DNA of 64,000 bases from JAPHTQ01 sp050288165 (GTDB lineage: Bacteria > Pseudomonadota > Gammaproteobacteria > Thiohalomonadales > Thiohalomonadaceae): positions 124,001 to 188,000 of the forward strand of contig JBNKDG010000004.1 in assembly GCA_050288165.1 (NCBI GenBank). The letters run 5' to 3'. Shown here in pieces: positions 16,315 to 24,352 of this stretch. The translations under genes were made by a program, and so were the position numbers. Position 1 is the stretch's first letter; the number at the start of each line of letters is the position of its first letter. The notes under the pieces are model-generated. The model did no database searches and had not been told where the DNA came from. It saw nothing but the letters and a program-made list of their open reading frames with translations.

Positions 16315-17652
16315 ATGCGCGCGGTCTATATCAAAACCTTCGGTTGTCAGATGAACGAGTACGATTCGGCACGTCTTGCCGATGCACTCGGGGTCGCCTG
16401 CGGCCTGGAGTCGGTGGACGATCCGGCGCAGGCCGATGTGCTGCTACTCAACACCTGTAGCGTGCGCGAGAAGGCGCAGGAGAAGGTCTTCTCCCAGCTC
16501 GGTATGTGGAAACCGCTAAAAGAGAAAAATCCCAAGCTGATCATCGGCGTCGGCGGCTGTGTCGCCAGCCAGGAGGGGGCGGCGATCCGTGATCGTGCGC
16601 CCTATGTTGATATCGTCTTCGGCCCGCAGACCCTGCACCGCCTGCCGCAGATGCTGGGCGAAGTGATCGCTCACCGTCGCGCGGTGGTCGATGTCAGTTT
16701 CCCCGAGATCGAGAAGTTCGATGCCCTGCCCGAGCCGCGTGCCGAAGGGCCGACCGCCTACGTCTCGATCATGGAAGGTTGCTCCAAGTACTGCACCTTC
16801 TGCATCGTTCCCTATACCCGCGGCGAAGAGGTCAGTCGTCCCTTCGACGACCTGCTGGCGGAGATCGCCGGTCTGGCGGCGCAGGGTGTACGTGAAGTTA
16901 ATCTGCTGGGGCAGAACGTCAACGCCTATCGCGGTGCCATGCATGATGGCGGTATTGCCGATCTGGCGTTGCTGATTCATTACGTCGCCGCCATCGATGG
17001 TATCGATCGCATCCGCTTCACCACCTCCCATCCGCAGGAGATGAGCGACAGCCTGATCCAGGCCTATGCGGAAGTGCCGCAGTTGGTCAGCTTCCTCCAT
17101 CTGCCGGTACAGTCCGGTTCCGATCGCATTCTGGCGTTGATGAAACGCGGCCACACCGCGTTGGAGTACAAGAGCAAGATTCGTCGTCTGCGCGAGGCGC
17201 GGCCCGATATCTCCATCTCCTCCGATTTCATCGTCGGCTTCCCCGGCGAAACCGATGCCGATTTCGAGGCGACCATGCAGCTGATCGAAGAGGTCAATTT
17301 CGATCACAGCTTCAGTTTCATCTACAGCGCACGTCCCGGCACACCGGCGGCGGATCTGCCCGACGACGTACCGGCGGAAGTCAAGAAAGCGCGCCTGGCG
17401 CGCTTGCAGGATCAGATCAACAAACAGGCGCGCGCTATCAGCGAGGGCATGGTCGGCACGCTACAGAAGATTCTGGTGGAAGGAACCTCGCGTAAGAACG
17501 ACGCGGAGATATCCGGCCGTACCGAGAATAATCGGGTGGTTAACCTCCCCGGTGGTAAGGAACTTATAGGGACGTTTGTGAATGTACGGATTACTGAAGC
17601 ACTGCCTAACTCATTACGCGGAGAAGTAACCGAGGTTGCAGGTGACAGGTAA
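16315..17652 (+). CDS. miaB: tRNA-2-methylthio-N6-dimethylallyladenosine synthase MiaB
   Basis: 445 residues from the ATG at 16315. The N-terminal UPF0004 domain begins YIKTFGCQMN and supplies three cluster cysteines (also in NTCSVRE and GGCVASQ). The radical-SAM motif CSKYCTFC lies near residue 155. A TRAM domain closes the protein. It methylthiolates i6A37 in tRNAs reading UNN codons. First gene of the miaB-ybeZ-ybeY-corC-lnt block. Its last residues GDR and the stop lie in the left arm of a CAGGT repeat hairpin. Confidence 0.96.
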   Translation: MRAVYIKTFGCQMNEYDSARLADALGVACGLESVDDPAQADVLLLNTCSVREKAQEKVFSQLGMWKPLKEKNPKLIIGVGGCVASQEGAAIRDRAPYVDIVFGPQTLHRLPQMLGEVIAHRRAVVDVSFPEIEKFDALPEPRAEGPTAYVSIMEGCSKYCTFCIVPYTRGEEVSRPFDDLLAEIAGLAAQGVREVNLLGQNVNAYRGAMHDGGIADLALLIHYVAAIDGIDRIRFTTSHPQEMSDSLIQAYAEVPQLVSFLHLPVQSGSDRILALMKRGHTALEYKSKIRRLREARPDISISSDFIVGFPGETDADFEATMQLIEEVNFDHSFSFIYSARPGTPAADLPDDVPAEVKKARLARLQDQINKQARAISEGMVGTLQKILVEGTSRKNDAEISGRTENNRVVNLPGGKELIGTFVNVRITEALPNSLRGEVTEVAGDR

Positions 17653-17716
17653 CAGGTGGCAGGAAACACGCCATAATTACTTACACTGCAACCTGATACC
17701 TGTAACCTGTTACCTC
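17632..17716. repeat. Intergenic hairpin of CAGGTNN heptamers (miaB-phoH gap)
   Basis: Left arm 17632-17660 has the word AGGT/CAGGT repeated every seven bases, with two-base spacers TG, GA, AA and GG. Right arm 17688-17716 is its complement with spacers (read as reverse complement) AA, TA, AT and TG. The core words pair, while the spacers pair at only two of the eight positions. The element fills the whole gap between miaB and phoH and includes the miaB stop codon. Confidence 0.85.
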
Positions 17717-17718
17717 AT

Positions 17719-18690
17719 ATGAACGTAGCTACTGACAGTCTAGATATTGCACTGGAACCCGCCGATAACACCCGGCTGGCGAATCTCTGCGGCCAGTTCG
17801 ACGAACACCTGCGCCAGATCGAACGGCGTCTCGGTGTTGAGATCAATAATCGCGGCAACAGTTTCCGCATCATCGGCGACAGTGAATCGGTGCGCGCTAC
17901 CGCCGGGGTGTTGCAGGACCTGTACAAGGTCTCCGCCTCGGAAACCCTCAGTCCCAATCGAGTCCATCTCTATCTACAGGAATCAGGCATTGAAGCCTTG
18001 CTGGAAGAGGAGGTGGATGTCGCTGAGGTGGTGATCCGCACCAAGCGCGGTGTGGTGAAAGGGCGCGGTCCGAACCAGAAAAAATATCTGCACAACATCG
18101 TTACCCACGATATCAATTTCGGCATCGGCCCTGCCGGTACCGGTAAAACCTATCTTGCCGTGGCCTGTGCGGTCGAAGCGCTGGAGAAGGATCAGGTACG
18201 CAAGGTGGTGTTGACCCGTCCCGCGGTAGAAGCGGGCGAGCGGCTCGGCTTTCTGCCCGGCGATCTGGCACAGAAGGTCGATCCCTATCTGCGTCCACTG
18301 TATGACGCCCTGTATGAAATGCTCGGTTTTGAAAAAGTCGCCAAGCTGATCGAGCGCAACGTGATCGAAGTAGCCCCGCTGGCCTACATGCGCGGCCGTA
18401 CCCTCAATGAAGCCTTCATCATCCTCGATGAGGCACAGAACACCACACCGGAACAGATGAAGATGTTCCTCACCCGTATCGGTTTCGGTTCCACCGCAGT
18501 AATCACTGGCGACGTAACCCAGGTCGACCTGCCGCGTGGTGTCACCTCCGGTTTGCGTCAGGTGGTGGACGTGCTCAAGGATGTCGATGGCATCAGTTTC
18601 ACCTTCTTCCTTGCCAAGGATGTGGTGCGCCATCCGCTGGTGCAGCGTATCGTCGGTGCTTACGACAAGTTTGACAGGGATAGTAAATAA
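17719..18690 (+). CDS. ybeZ: PhoH-like ATPase YbeZ
   Basis: 323 residues. An N-terminal KH-like region (about 20-75) is followed by the PhoH P-loop domain with Walker A GPAGTGKT at 137-144 and Walker B FIILDEAQNT near 235. RNA-associated ATPase that works with the endoribonuclease YbeY, encoded next. The ATG at 17719 lies two bases after the repeat hairpin, so the repeat overlaps the ribosome-binding region. Confidence 0.95.
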   Translation: MNVATDSLDIALEPADNTRLANLCGQFDEHLRQIERRLGVEINNRGNSFRIIGDSESVRATAGVLQDLYKVSASETLSPNRVHLYLQESGIEALLEEEVDVAEVVIRTKRGVVKGRGPNQKKYLHNIVTHDINFGIGPAGTGKTYLAVACAVEALEKDQVRKVVLTRPAVEAGERLGFLPGDLAQKVDPYLRPLYDALYEMLGFEKVAKLIERNVIEVAPLAYMRGRTLNEAFIILDEAQNTTPEQMKMFLTRIGFGSTAVITGDVTQVDLPRGVTSGLRQVVDVLKDVDGISFTFFLAKDVVRHPLVQRIVGAYDKFDRDSK

Positions 18691-18696
18691 ATGATT

Positions 18697-18779
18697 TCAC
18701 CACAGAGACACGGAGGTACGGAGTATATGAATGCAGATTACATGAGCTTCTCTCTGTGTTCTCTGTGCCTCTGTGGTGA
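18697..18779. repeat. Intergenic hairpin of CACAGAG words (phoH-ybeY gap)
   Basis: Left arm 18697-18723 reads TCACCACAGAG, CACGGAG and ACGGAG with spacers A and GT. Right arm 18750-18779 is complementary to TCACCACAGAG, CACAGAG and CACAGAG with spacers G and AA. Words pair apart from G-T type differences; the spacers do not. It lies between ybeZ and ybeY inside an operon. Confidence 0.82.
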
Positions 18780-18792
18780 GTGATCTTTTTCC

Positions 18793-19236
18793 ATGACTGA
18801 ACTCGATCTACAAATCGCCAGTGATGCTGAAGGCATTCCCTCAGCAGAAGATTTCCAACGCTGGGTGGAAACGGCGCTGGCGGATCATGATGGCGCGCAG
18901 TTGACCATCCGTGTCGTCGATGAAGAAGAGATCACCGAACTCAATCGCACCTATCGCAATAAAGACAAACCGACCAACGTGCTGTCGTTTCCCTTCGAAG
19001 CGCCCGCTGACATTGAACTGCCATTATTGGGTGATATCGTCATCTGCGCCAAAGTAGTGCAGGATGAGGCGATCGCACAGAACAAGCCGCTTCAGGCCCA
19101 CTGGGCGCATATGGTTGTGCACGGTTGTCTGCACCTGCTGGGCCATGACCATGTGCAGGATGACGAGGCTGAACTGATGGAAGGGCTTGAAATCACCCTC
19201 CTCGCTGCCCTAGGCTATGCAAATCCCTATTATTGA
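18793..19236 (+). CDS. ybeY: Endoribonuclease YbeY (16S rRNA maturation)
   Basis: 147 residues. The metal-binding motif HGCLHLLGHDH has His110, His114 and His120. NVLSFPFE and the acidic strand LLGDIVIC are also family features. YbeY processes the 3' end of 16S rRNA and takes part in 70S ribosome quality control. It follows ybeZ after a repeat hairpin and precedes corC by 12 bases. Confidence 0.96.
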   Translation: MTELDLQIASDAEGIPSAEDFQRWVETALADHDGAQLTIRVVDEEEITELNRTYRNKDKPTNVLSFPFEAPADIELPLLGDIVICAKVVQDEAIAQNKPLQAHWAHMVVHGCLHLLGHDHVQDDEAELMEGLEITLLAALGYANPYY

Positions 19237-19248
19237 GACATCTCTCGT

Positions 19249-20154
19249 ATGAACGAAGATCGACCTAGCGGCGCTGCCCCTGACGGGCGGCCCCGTAACT
19301 GGCTGGAACGCCTCGGACAGCTTCTGCAGTCCGAACCCAAAGACAAGGAAGACCTGCTCAATCTTCTTAACGATGCCCAGCAGCGCGCACTGCTAGACCG
19401 CGACGCCATGACCATGATCGAAGGGGTCATGGAGGTGTCGGAGATGCAGGTGCGCGACATCATGGTCCCTCGCGCGCAGATGGAAGTGATCGAGCGTGAA
19501 GCTACCCTGGCTGAATTTCTCCCGGTCATCGTTGAATCTGCACACTCCCGTTTCCCGGTAATTGGTGAAAACCGCGACGAAGTTGTGGGGATCATCCTGG
19601 CCAAGGACCTGCTGCCCTACGTCGCGGGTAGTACTACAAGCGAGTTCAATATCCGTGAAGTGTTGCGCCCGGCGATGATTGTGCCGGAGAGCAAACGTCT
19701 CAACGTGTTGCTGCGCGAATTCCAGACCACACGCAACCATATGGCCATTGTGGTTGACGAATACGGCGGCGTCGCCGGACTGGTCACCATCGAAGACGTG
19801 CTGGAACAGATCGTCGGTGAGATCGAGGATGAACACGATGTCGATGATGAAGACACCTTCATCCAGCCCGCGGGCAAGGGGCGCTTTAGCGTACGTGGCC
19901 TGACACTGATCGAAGACTTCAACGAATATTTCCGTTCCAACTTCAGTGACGAAGAGTTCGATACCGTCGCCGGCATGGTGATGGGGGCCTTCGGTCACAT
20001 GCCGAAGCGCGGTGAGCGCATCGAGCTTGGGGGATATCGTTTCACAGTGTTGCGTGCGGATAACCGTCGTCTCTATCTGTTGGAAGTGATGCCACTAAGC
20101 CACGAAGAGTTGCAACCGATGGAAAACAACCACGGTGATGATCAACCTGTCTGA
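19249..20154 (+). CDS. corC: CorC/HlyC family CBS-domain protein (YbeX)
   Basis: 301 residues, soluble. The CBS pair (about residues 70-190) starts with VSEMQVRDIMVPRAQM and contains VVDEYGGVAGLVTIEDVLEQIVGEI, the family signature. The C-terminal CorC_HlyC domain includes FNEYFRSNFSDEEFDTVAG. In enterics it is linked to Mg/Co homeostasis and, with YbeY, to ribosome metabolism. The last 20 bases overlap lnt. Confidence 0.95.
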   Translation: MNEDRPSGAAPDGRPRNWLERLGQLLQSEPKDKEDLLNLLNDAQQRALLDRDAMTMIEGVMEVSEMQVRDIMVPRAQMEVIEREATLAEFLPVIVESAHSRFPVIGENRDEVVGIILAKDLLPYVAGSTTSEFNIREVLRPAMIVPESKRLNVLLREFQTTRNHMAIVVDEYGGVAGLVTIEDVLEQIVGEIEDEHDVDDEDTFIQPAGKGRFSVRGLTLIEDFNEYFRSNFSDEEFDTVAGMVMGAFGHMPKRGERIELGGYRFTVLRADNRRLYLLEVMPLSHEELQPMENNHGDDQPV

Positions 20155-21640
20155 ATGGAAACGCTACGCGCTGCCGTTACTCGGCGGCGCGTTACTCCCT
20201 CTGGCCTTTGCGCCGTTTCATCTTTTTCCCCTTGCGATCCTGGCATTGATCCCGCTGTTTTCCGCCTGGGAAAACGGTACGCCAATGCAGGCGTTCAAGG
20301 CGGGTTTCGCTTTTGGCCTCGGTCTGTTTCTGGTCGGCGTGTCGTGGGTCTACGTGGTGATCCACGACTTCGGTCACTCCCACGCAATCATTGCCGCGAT
20401 CCTGACCTTCCTGTTTGTTTCCGTGTTGGCGTTGTTACCGGCAATTACCGGTTATCTCGCACGGCGCCTGCTAGGGCAACGTGAGCTATCGCGGCCCATG
20501 CTGTTCCTGCTCTGGCTGCCAGCATGGTGGACGTTGGGTGAATGGTTGCGCGGTTGGATCTTCACCGGTTTTCCCTGGCTCAGTCTCGGCTACAGCCAGA
20601 TCGACTCGCCGTTGGCCGGGTATGCACCGCTGCTCGGTGTATACGGTCTGACGTGGTTGTGCGCGCTTAGTGCCGGTGCGCTGCTCTGGTGGTGGCGGGA
20701 TAGAAACAGAACCCTGCGTTTTGTTGTACCGCTATTGTTATTGGTATGGGGTAGCGGTGTGTGGTTGGCCACACAAAGCTGGACCGAACCATCGGGTAAA
20801 CCGTTACATGTGACCCTGATTCAGGGTAACGTACCGCAATCGACCAAGTGGGACCCTGATGCAGTCCGTCAGCGCCTGATCCGTTACGCGGATCTGAGCC
20901 AGCCTTATATGGGCAAGAGCGACCTGATCATCTGGCCGGAAAACGCAGTGACCGTTTTCTACAGCCGGATCAAGGAGGCCTATTTCGATGGCCTGGAAGC
21001 CGACGCCCGTGCATCGGGAACCGATTTCATTCTCGGTGTGCCGCTGCTCGACGAAGACGGTTATCACTACTACACCACCATGATGAGTCTCGGCAGTCAC
21101 CACGCCTTCTACAGTAAACGCCACCTGGTGCCGTTCGGTGAATTCCTGCCGCTGGAAGGGTTGCTGCGTGGGTTGATCAACTTCTTTGATATGCCGATGT
21201 CGAGCTTTTCGCCTGGCGCTCACGATCAACCACCACTGGAAGCGGCGGGACAGAAGATCGCCGCCTCGGTCTGTTATGAAGATGCCTTCGGTGACGAGAT
21301 GCGCGACTATCTTCCCGAAGCGACGCTGCTGGTTAACGGCAGCAACAACGCCTGGTACGGCGATTCCCTCGCACCGCATCAGCACCTGCAAATCTCACGG
21401 ATGCGTGCACTGGAATTTGGTCGACCAATGCTGCGTGCTACCACCAACGGCATCTCCGCCATCGTCAATCCGCAGGGAAAGATCGATATCCGCTCGCAGC
21501 AGTTCGTTACCGACGTGATCAGCGAAACGGTACAGCCGATGCAAGGCGAGACGCCGTATAACCGCTGGGGAAACTGGTTGGTGGTGGGTTTTGTGCTTCT
21601 GTTGATAGGCGTAGGCTACAGGCGTAGTCAAAAAAGATAG
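20135..21640 (+). CDS. lnt: Apolipoprotein N-acyltransferase
   Basis: 501 residues. Six or more N-terminal membrane segments (residues 10-210) are followed by a periplasmic nitrilase domain. The catalytic triad is visible as Glu in IIWPENAV, Lys in YSKRHLVPFGEF and Cys in ASVCYEDAFG. A last membrane segment lies near 480. It adds the third acyl chain to lipoproteins in the inner membrane. The start (ATG at 20135 or 20138) overlaps the corC end. In E. coli ybeL and leuS lie downstream of lnt. Here an integron array separates it from the ybeL-like gene. Confidence 0.95.
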   Translation: MMINLSEWKRYALPLLGGALLPLAFAPFHLFPLAILALIPLFSAWENGTPMQAFKAGFAFGLGLFLVGVSWVYVVIHDFGHSHAIIAAILTFLFVSVLALLPAITGYLARRLLGQRELSRPMLFLLWLPAWWTLGEWLRGWIFTGFPWLSLGYSQIDSPLAGYAPLLGVYGLTWLCALSAGALLWWWRDRNRTLRFVVPLLLLVWGSGVWLATQSWTEPSGKPLHVTLIQGNVPQSTKWDPDAVRQRLIRYADLSQPYMGKSDLIIWPENAVTVFYSRIKEAYFDGLEADARASGTDFILGVPLLDEDGYHYYTTMMSLGSHHAFYSKRHLVPFGEFLPLEGLLRGLINFFDMPMSSFSPGAHDQPPLEAAGQKIAASVCYEDAFGDEMRDYLPEATLLVNGSNNAWYGDSLAPHQHLQISRMRALEFGRPMLRATTNGISAIVNPQGKIDIRSQQFVTDVISETVQPMQGETPYNRWGNWLVVGFVLLLIGVGYRRSQKR

Positions 21641-21713
21641 CCATATCTATTTCCCTGGGGTAGGAGAGATATCCTCAGACATCAATCGGCAAAAGGAATT
21701 GTTACACGATCAT

Positions 21714-21863
21714 CACGCATTCCGTATAACACCGACCTTTACTGTCTGACGAGGCAAGCTATATGATGCAAATCAATATGTTAAGAATAATTATTAAGGC
21801 AGGCTGGAGAGGTGCTACACGGAATCCGTATAGCACGGTATTTCCGGAATCCGTCTAATACAC
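21714..21863. repeat. Three related copies of an ATTCCGTATAACAC-type motif, one a 25-base palindrome
   Basis: Related words occur at 21714-21734, 21818-21838 and 21844-21863, all sharing ATCCGT/TTCCGT followed by TA and CAC. Around the middle copy, 21812-21836 is a near-perfect palindrome: GTGCTA and TAGCAC outside, ACGGA and TCCGT inside. They lie in a 240-base AT-rich gap between lnt and the first cassette gene. I see no gene in this gap. They could be recombination-site remnants or operator sites. Confidence 0.55.
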
Positions 21864-21884
21864 TGTTATGTGCTTAGGGAGTGA

Positions 21885-22496
21885 GTGAGATTGCAAAAGG
21901 TTAGCGAGTTCCATGGAATAAAACTTTCCAACATCCCGCTCTATAATTTGCGAGAACAATTCTATAACCATTATCACATGGTTAAGAGTGGGGAGTTTGC
22001 GAATCAAATATCCGAATTTCCTGAAGCCCCAGTAAATACGCCATATTTGGAATGGCACTATTGGCCAAATGTACTGTTTACCTATCTCACACAGCAATCG
22101 ATTATGGGGGTTGAGGCATATTTAACCGGTGCAGTATATGATGTACTTGGTCAATCAGGTCGGCTGCGAGAAAACATCGATTATTTGAGGAACCCATTCT
22201 CTCTTCCCGGAGAGAAAGGTACAGCAGCGAAATATTACAAATTAATGCCATCCTTGTTTTCTAAGGAAATATCGTTGCCACACATGAACAGTCAACTTTG
22301 GGGTGACGTTAGGGTGTTTTACAAAGAAGTCAGAAACCCACTATTTCATGGTATGCAGCTAGATACGAATTCACCTTCGGATTTGATACGAATATTTGAG
22401 CTGCTAGCGGATATTTATGAATGGGTTGATACTTGGCATAATCCAGACAATATAATAATGGGAAGCAGTTGGTTCACGAAATTAAATCGCACATAA
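21885..22496 (+). CDS. Cassette 1: unknown protein with a HEPN-like RNxxxH motif
   Basis: About 203 residues from GTG 21885; TTG 21891 has better spacing to AGGGAG and would shorten it by two residues. Soluble and probably all-helical. Near residue 153 the segment VRNPLFHG contains R-x4-H (RNxxxH), the catalytic pattern of HEPN ribonuclease/toxin domains. I infer a HEPN-related protein, possibly a toxin or defence factor. No partner antitoxin is visible in the same cassette. The stop codon lies inside the attC R'' box, as is typical of cassette genes. Confidence 0.7.
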   Translation: MRLQKVSEFHGIKLSNIPLYNLREQFYNHYHMVKSGEFANQISEFPEAPVNTPYLEWHYWPNVLFTYLTQQSIMGVEAYLTGAVYDVLGQSGRLRENIDYLRNPFSLPGEKGTAAKYYKLMPSLFSKEISLPHMNSQLWGDVRVFYKEVRNPLFHGMQLDTNSPSDLIRIFELLADIYEWVDTWHNPDNIIMGSSWFTKLNRT

Positions 22497-22578
22497 CACG
22501 GCGCTTCAGGTCGACCCGCTTCCGCGTCGCTCCTTTCGTCGCTATGCGGAAGCGGTCGCCTGAGTTTGGTCGTTAGGG
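22489..22578 (+). other. attC site 1
   Basis: R'' GCACATAAC at 22489-22497 and R' GTTAGGG at 22572-22578. The interior is an imperfect palindrome, with CAGGTCGACCCGCTTCCGC pairing to GCGGAAGCGGTCGCCTG and unpaired single bases. Confidence 0.85.
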
Positions 22579-22585
22579 CTTACAC

Positions 22586-23014
22586 ATGAACCCTGAGATA
22601 TTAACCACAATCATATCAGCCCCTGTTGCAATAATTGTTGCCGGAGCAAGCTATTGGTTTACAAAAAAGAGAGAGCGCGCAGCAGAATTACGCAAGGAAA
22701 AACTTGAACACTATAAAGCATTCGTGTCTAGCCTAAGCGGCGTTACTGGTGGTGGTACTACAGAAGGGCAACGTGCCTTCTCTCTAGCAAGCAACAATCT
22801 TATTCTTATCGCGCCTCAATCTGTTTTAGAAGCAATGCAAGCATATCGGCATGAAACTCGAACCAGCAACCCAAGCCCAAGCAGAGAGCTTCATGATCAA
22901 CTGTTGTCCAAATTATTATTAGAAATTCGCAAAGATCTTGGGGTTCTACCAAAAGATATTGCAAATACATTTAAGATAGGCTTGTGGGCTTCGGAACCAC
23001 CTAATGGACCCTAA
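22586..23014 (+). CDS. Cassette 2: single-pass membrane protein of unknown function
   Basis: 142 residues from an ATG eight bases after the attC core. One N-terminal membrane helix (about residues 5-25), then a basic helical region (TKKRERAAELRKEKLEHYKAF) facing the cytoplasm and a soluble helical rest. This topology is common in cassette-encoded proteins. No enzyme motif. The stop overlaps the next attC site. Confidence 0.72.
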   Translation: MNPEILTTIISAPVAIIVAGASYWFTKKRERAAELRKEKLEHYKAFVSSLSGVTGGGTTEGQRAFSLASNNLILIAPQSVLEAMQAYRHETRTSNPSPSRELHDQLLSKLLLEIRKDLGVLPKDIANTFKIGLWASEPPNGP

Positions 23015-23092
23015 CAGTTACATCAAGATCGCTCACTATCGTTCGCTGGGACGCTTAGCTTCACTGCGCGCCCCTTATGTGAGCCGTTAGGG
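23009..23092 (+). other. attC site 2
   Basis: CCCTAAC at 23009-23015 and GTTAGGG at 23086-23092 are perfectly complementary. About 84 bases, with an interior GC-rich imperfect dyad that includes CGCTGGGACGC, shared with site 3. Confidence 0.88.
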
Positions 23093-23099
23093 ATATAGC

Positions 23100-23501
23100 A
23101 TGAATCACCTGCAACGCAAGTACATCGAAGGACTTTGCGTATTGATTATGCTTTTTGTCGTAGTATGGTATTTCCAAGATAATGATGCAATCGCGCGCAT
23201 TGCGTTTATCCCTGCTGTTATTTACTTTGTTCTTAACCATCGTGAAATTCGCTCAATAGAACAGGTTGGCCCTACACCAAAACAGATAATTGAGAATAGC
23301 CCCATTGTAAGAGCGTTGGTAATTGCAATTCTCTCAGTTGAAATCACTGTCTCTTTTTCGGCCCTTTTGTCAGGTTATAGGGCAGACGTTAACCTTATAG
23401 GATTTGGGGTGCTGCTGGCGCTAATAATTGGCCCAATATTGCCTGCAATACTTGTAAGTCAGGTTATTTTGTACCGGAGGCTCGGAAGTGAGTATCCCTA
23501 A
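23100..23501 (+). CDS. Cassette 3: small polytopic membrane protein of unknown function
   Basis: 133 residues with about four hydrophobic segments (residues 11-26, 32-45, 70-90, 98-125). A basic loop LNHREIRS separates the second and third. No motif recognised. The stop TAA lies within the attC core TATCCCTAAC, so the gene is confined to its cassette. Confidence 0.7.
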   Translation: MNHLQRKYIEGLCVLIMLFVVVWYFQDNDAIARIAFIPAVIYFVLNHREIRSIEQVGPTPKQIIENSPIVRALVIAILSVEITVSFSALLSGYRADVNLIGFGVLLALIIGPILPAILVSQVILYRRLGSEYP

Positions 23502-23580
23502 CAATTTGTTCAAGTCGTTCATTCCGCTCACTGGGACGCTTCGCCGCGTTGCGGCTCCGCGCCCCTTAACACAGTTAAGT
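23496..23580 (+). other. attC site 3
   Basis: R'' CCCTAAC at 23496-23502, R' GTTAAGT at 23574-23580, interior AATTTGTTCAAG and CCCCTTAACACA. About 85 bases. Confidence 0.86.
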
Positions 23581-23586
23581 GCAACC

Positions 23587-23910
23587 ATGAAACAAATCAT
23601 ACTCGCAACATTGCTTCTAACACTCGCTGTCAGTGCTTTCTCTGAAGAAGTAACTGATACATGGGAATCACTGAATAAGCAGTATGCTGAGTCAGTTTCC
23701 AAAGCTGATTATGATGCCGCCCTGAAAATTGCTACTGAATTGAATGCTATTGATCCAGCTGATACCAACTCTTTGCTATACATTGTGTATGCAAGTATTA
23801 AAGCTAAGAAGGCTGTACCAGATTGGGTTCTCTCCAGTCCATGGCCAAATGCAACACCTCATGATGTAATAAATAGACTTGTTGCGGAGTCTTTAGCAAA
23901 TGGCACTTAA
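23587..23910 (+). CDS. Cassette 4: small secreted protein of unknown function
   Basis: 107 residues from the ATG at 23587, six bases after the attC core; an upstream in-frame ATG at 23488 runs through attC and is rejected. Residues 1-20 are a signal peptide (MKQIILATLLLTLAVSAFS). The mature part is helical (ESLNKQYAESVSKADYDAALKIATELNAIDP) and resembles a single TPR-like helical pair. The stop lies in the next attC. Confidence 0.75.
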   Translation: MKQIILATLLLTLAVSAFSEEVTDTWESLNKQYAESVSKADYDAALKIATELNAIDPADTNSLLYIVYASIKAKKAVPDWVLSSPWPNATPHDVINRLVAESLANGT

Positions 23911-23985
23911 CAATTGGGTCAAGATCGTTCGCTCTCGCTCACTGGGACCTCGCTATTCGCTCGGCCCATTACCCAAGCGTTATAT
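23903..23985 (+). other. attC site 4
   Basis: R'' GCACTTAAC at 23903-23911 and R' GTTATAT at 23979-23985. Interior TTGGGTCAAG pairs with TACCCAAGCG. About 83 bases. Confidence 0.86.
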
Positions 23986-24027
23986 GTGGTTGTAGTATAT
24001 AGTTTTAATATCTCCACAAAATTAAAC

Positions 24028-24303
24028 ATGCAATCAGAACCAAAAAAATTAGTAGAAAGAAACGCCAAACTCGTCCACTCTGAACTGATGAAGGTTGTTT
24101 CGCATGTTCAACGCGAGCAGGGCGAATGGGTGTTGAATACGGTTATGGTTGATGGATGCGATGTGCCTTTTAAGTACAAGCGCAAAGAAAAATACCAGAG
24201 TTTGAAGGGCGCCAGAGTGAATGTGACTTATTACCCGGATCATGAAGTTGTTGCAGGAATCAATTTCGAGATCATGAAAGTTGTACGCATAAAACGAGGG
24301 TAA
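24028..24303 (+). CDS. Small conserved protein after the last attC (possible truncated cassette)
   Basis: 91 residues from the ATG at 24028; the in-frame upstream ATG lies inside attC. Soluble, basic, with two short beta-like stretches (GEWVLNTVMVDGCDVPFKYK and ARVNVTYYP). No known motif. It follows attC site 4 directly, so it occupies the position of a fifth cassette, but no complementary core (expected ATATAAC) follows it. Confidence 0.65.
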   Translation: MQSEPKKLVERNAKLVHSELMKVVSHVQREQGEWVLNTVMVDGCDVPFKYKRKEKYQSLKGARVNVTYYPDHEVVAGINFEIMKVVRIKRG

Positions 24304-24352
24304 CCTGGCACTCATTTATTCCTGACTCTAACTGGACTTTAATGGGGGAGTT

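Larger units (their letters stand above)
21865..23985 (+). mobile_element. Integron gene cassette array without integrase (CALIN-like)
   Basis: Four successive attC-like sites and a leading core site GTTATGTGC (21865-21873) divide the segment into cassettes 21866-22572, 22573-23086, 23087-23574 and 23575-23979, each with one ORF on the same strand. The diagnostic rule holds four times: the bases after each cleavage point are repeated as reverse complement at the end of the same cassette (GTTATGTGC/GCACATAAC; GTTAGGG/CCCTAAC; GTTAGGGATA/TATCCCTAAC; GTTAAGTGC/GCACTTAAC). GC is clearly below the flanks. No tyrosine recombinase gene is in the window. Confidence 0.88.

Noticed and set aside
23914..24027. 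N-terminal extension of the 91-residue protein
   Set aside because: The extension translates attC site 4 itself.
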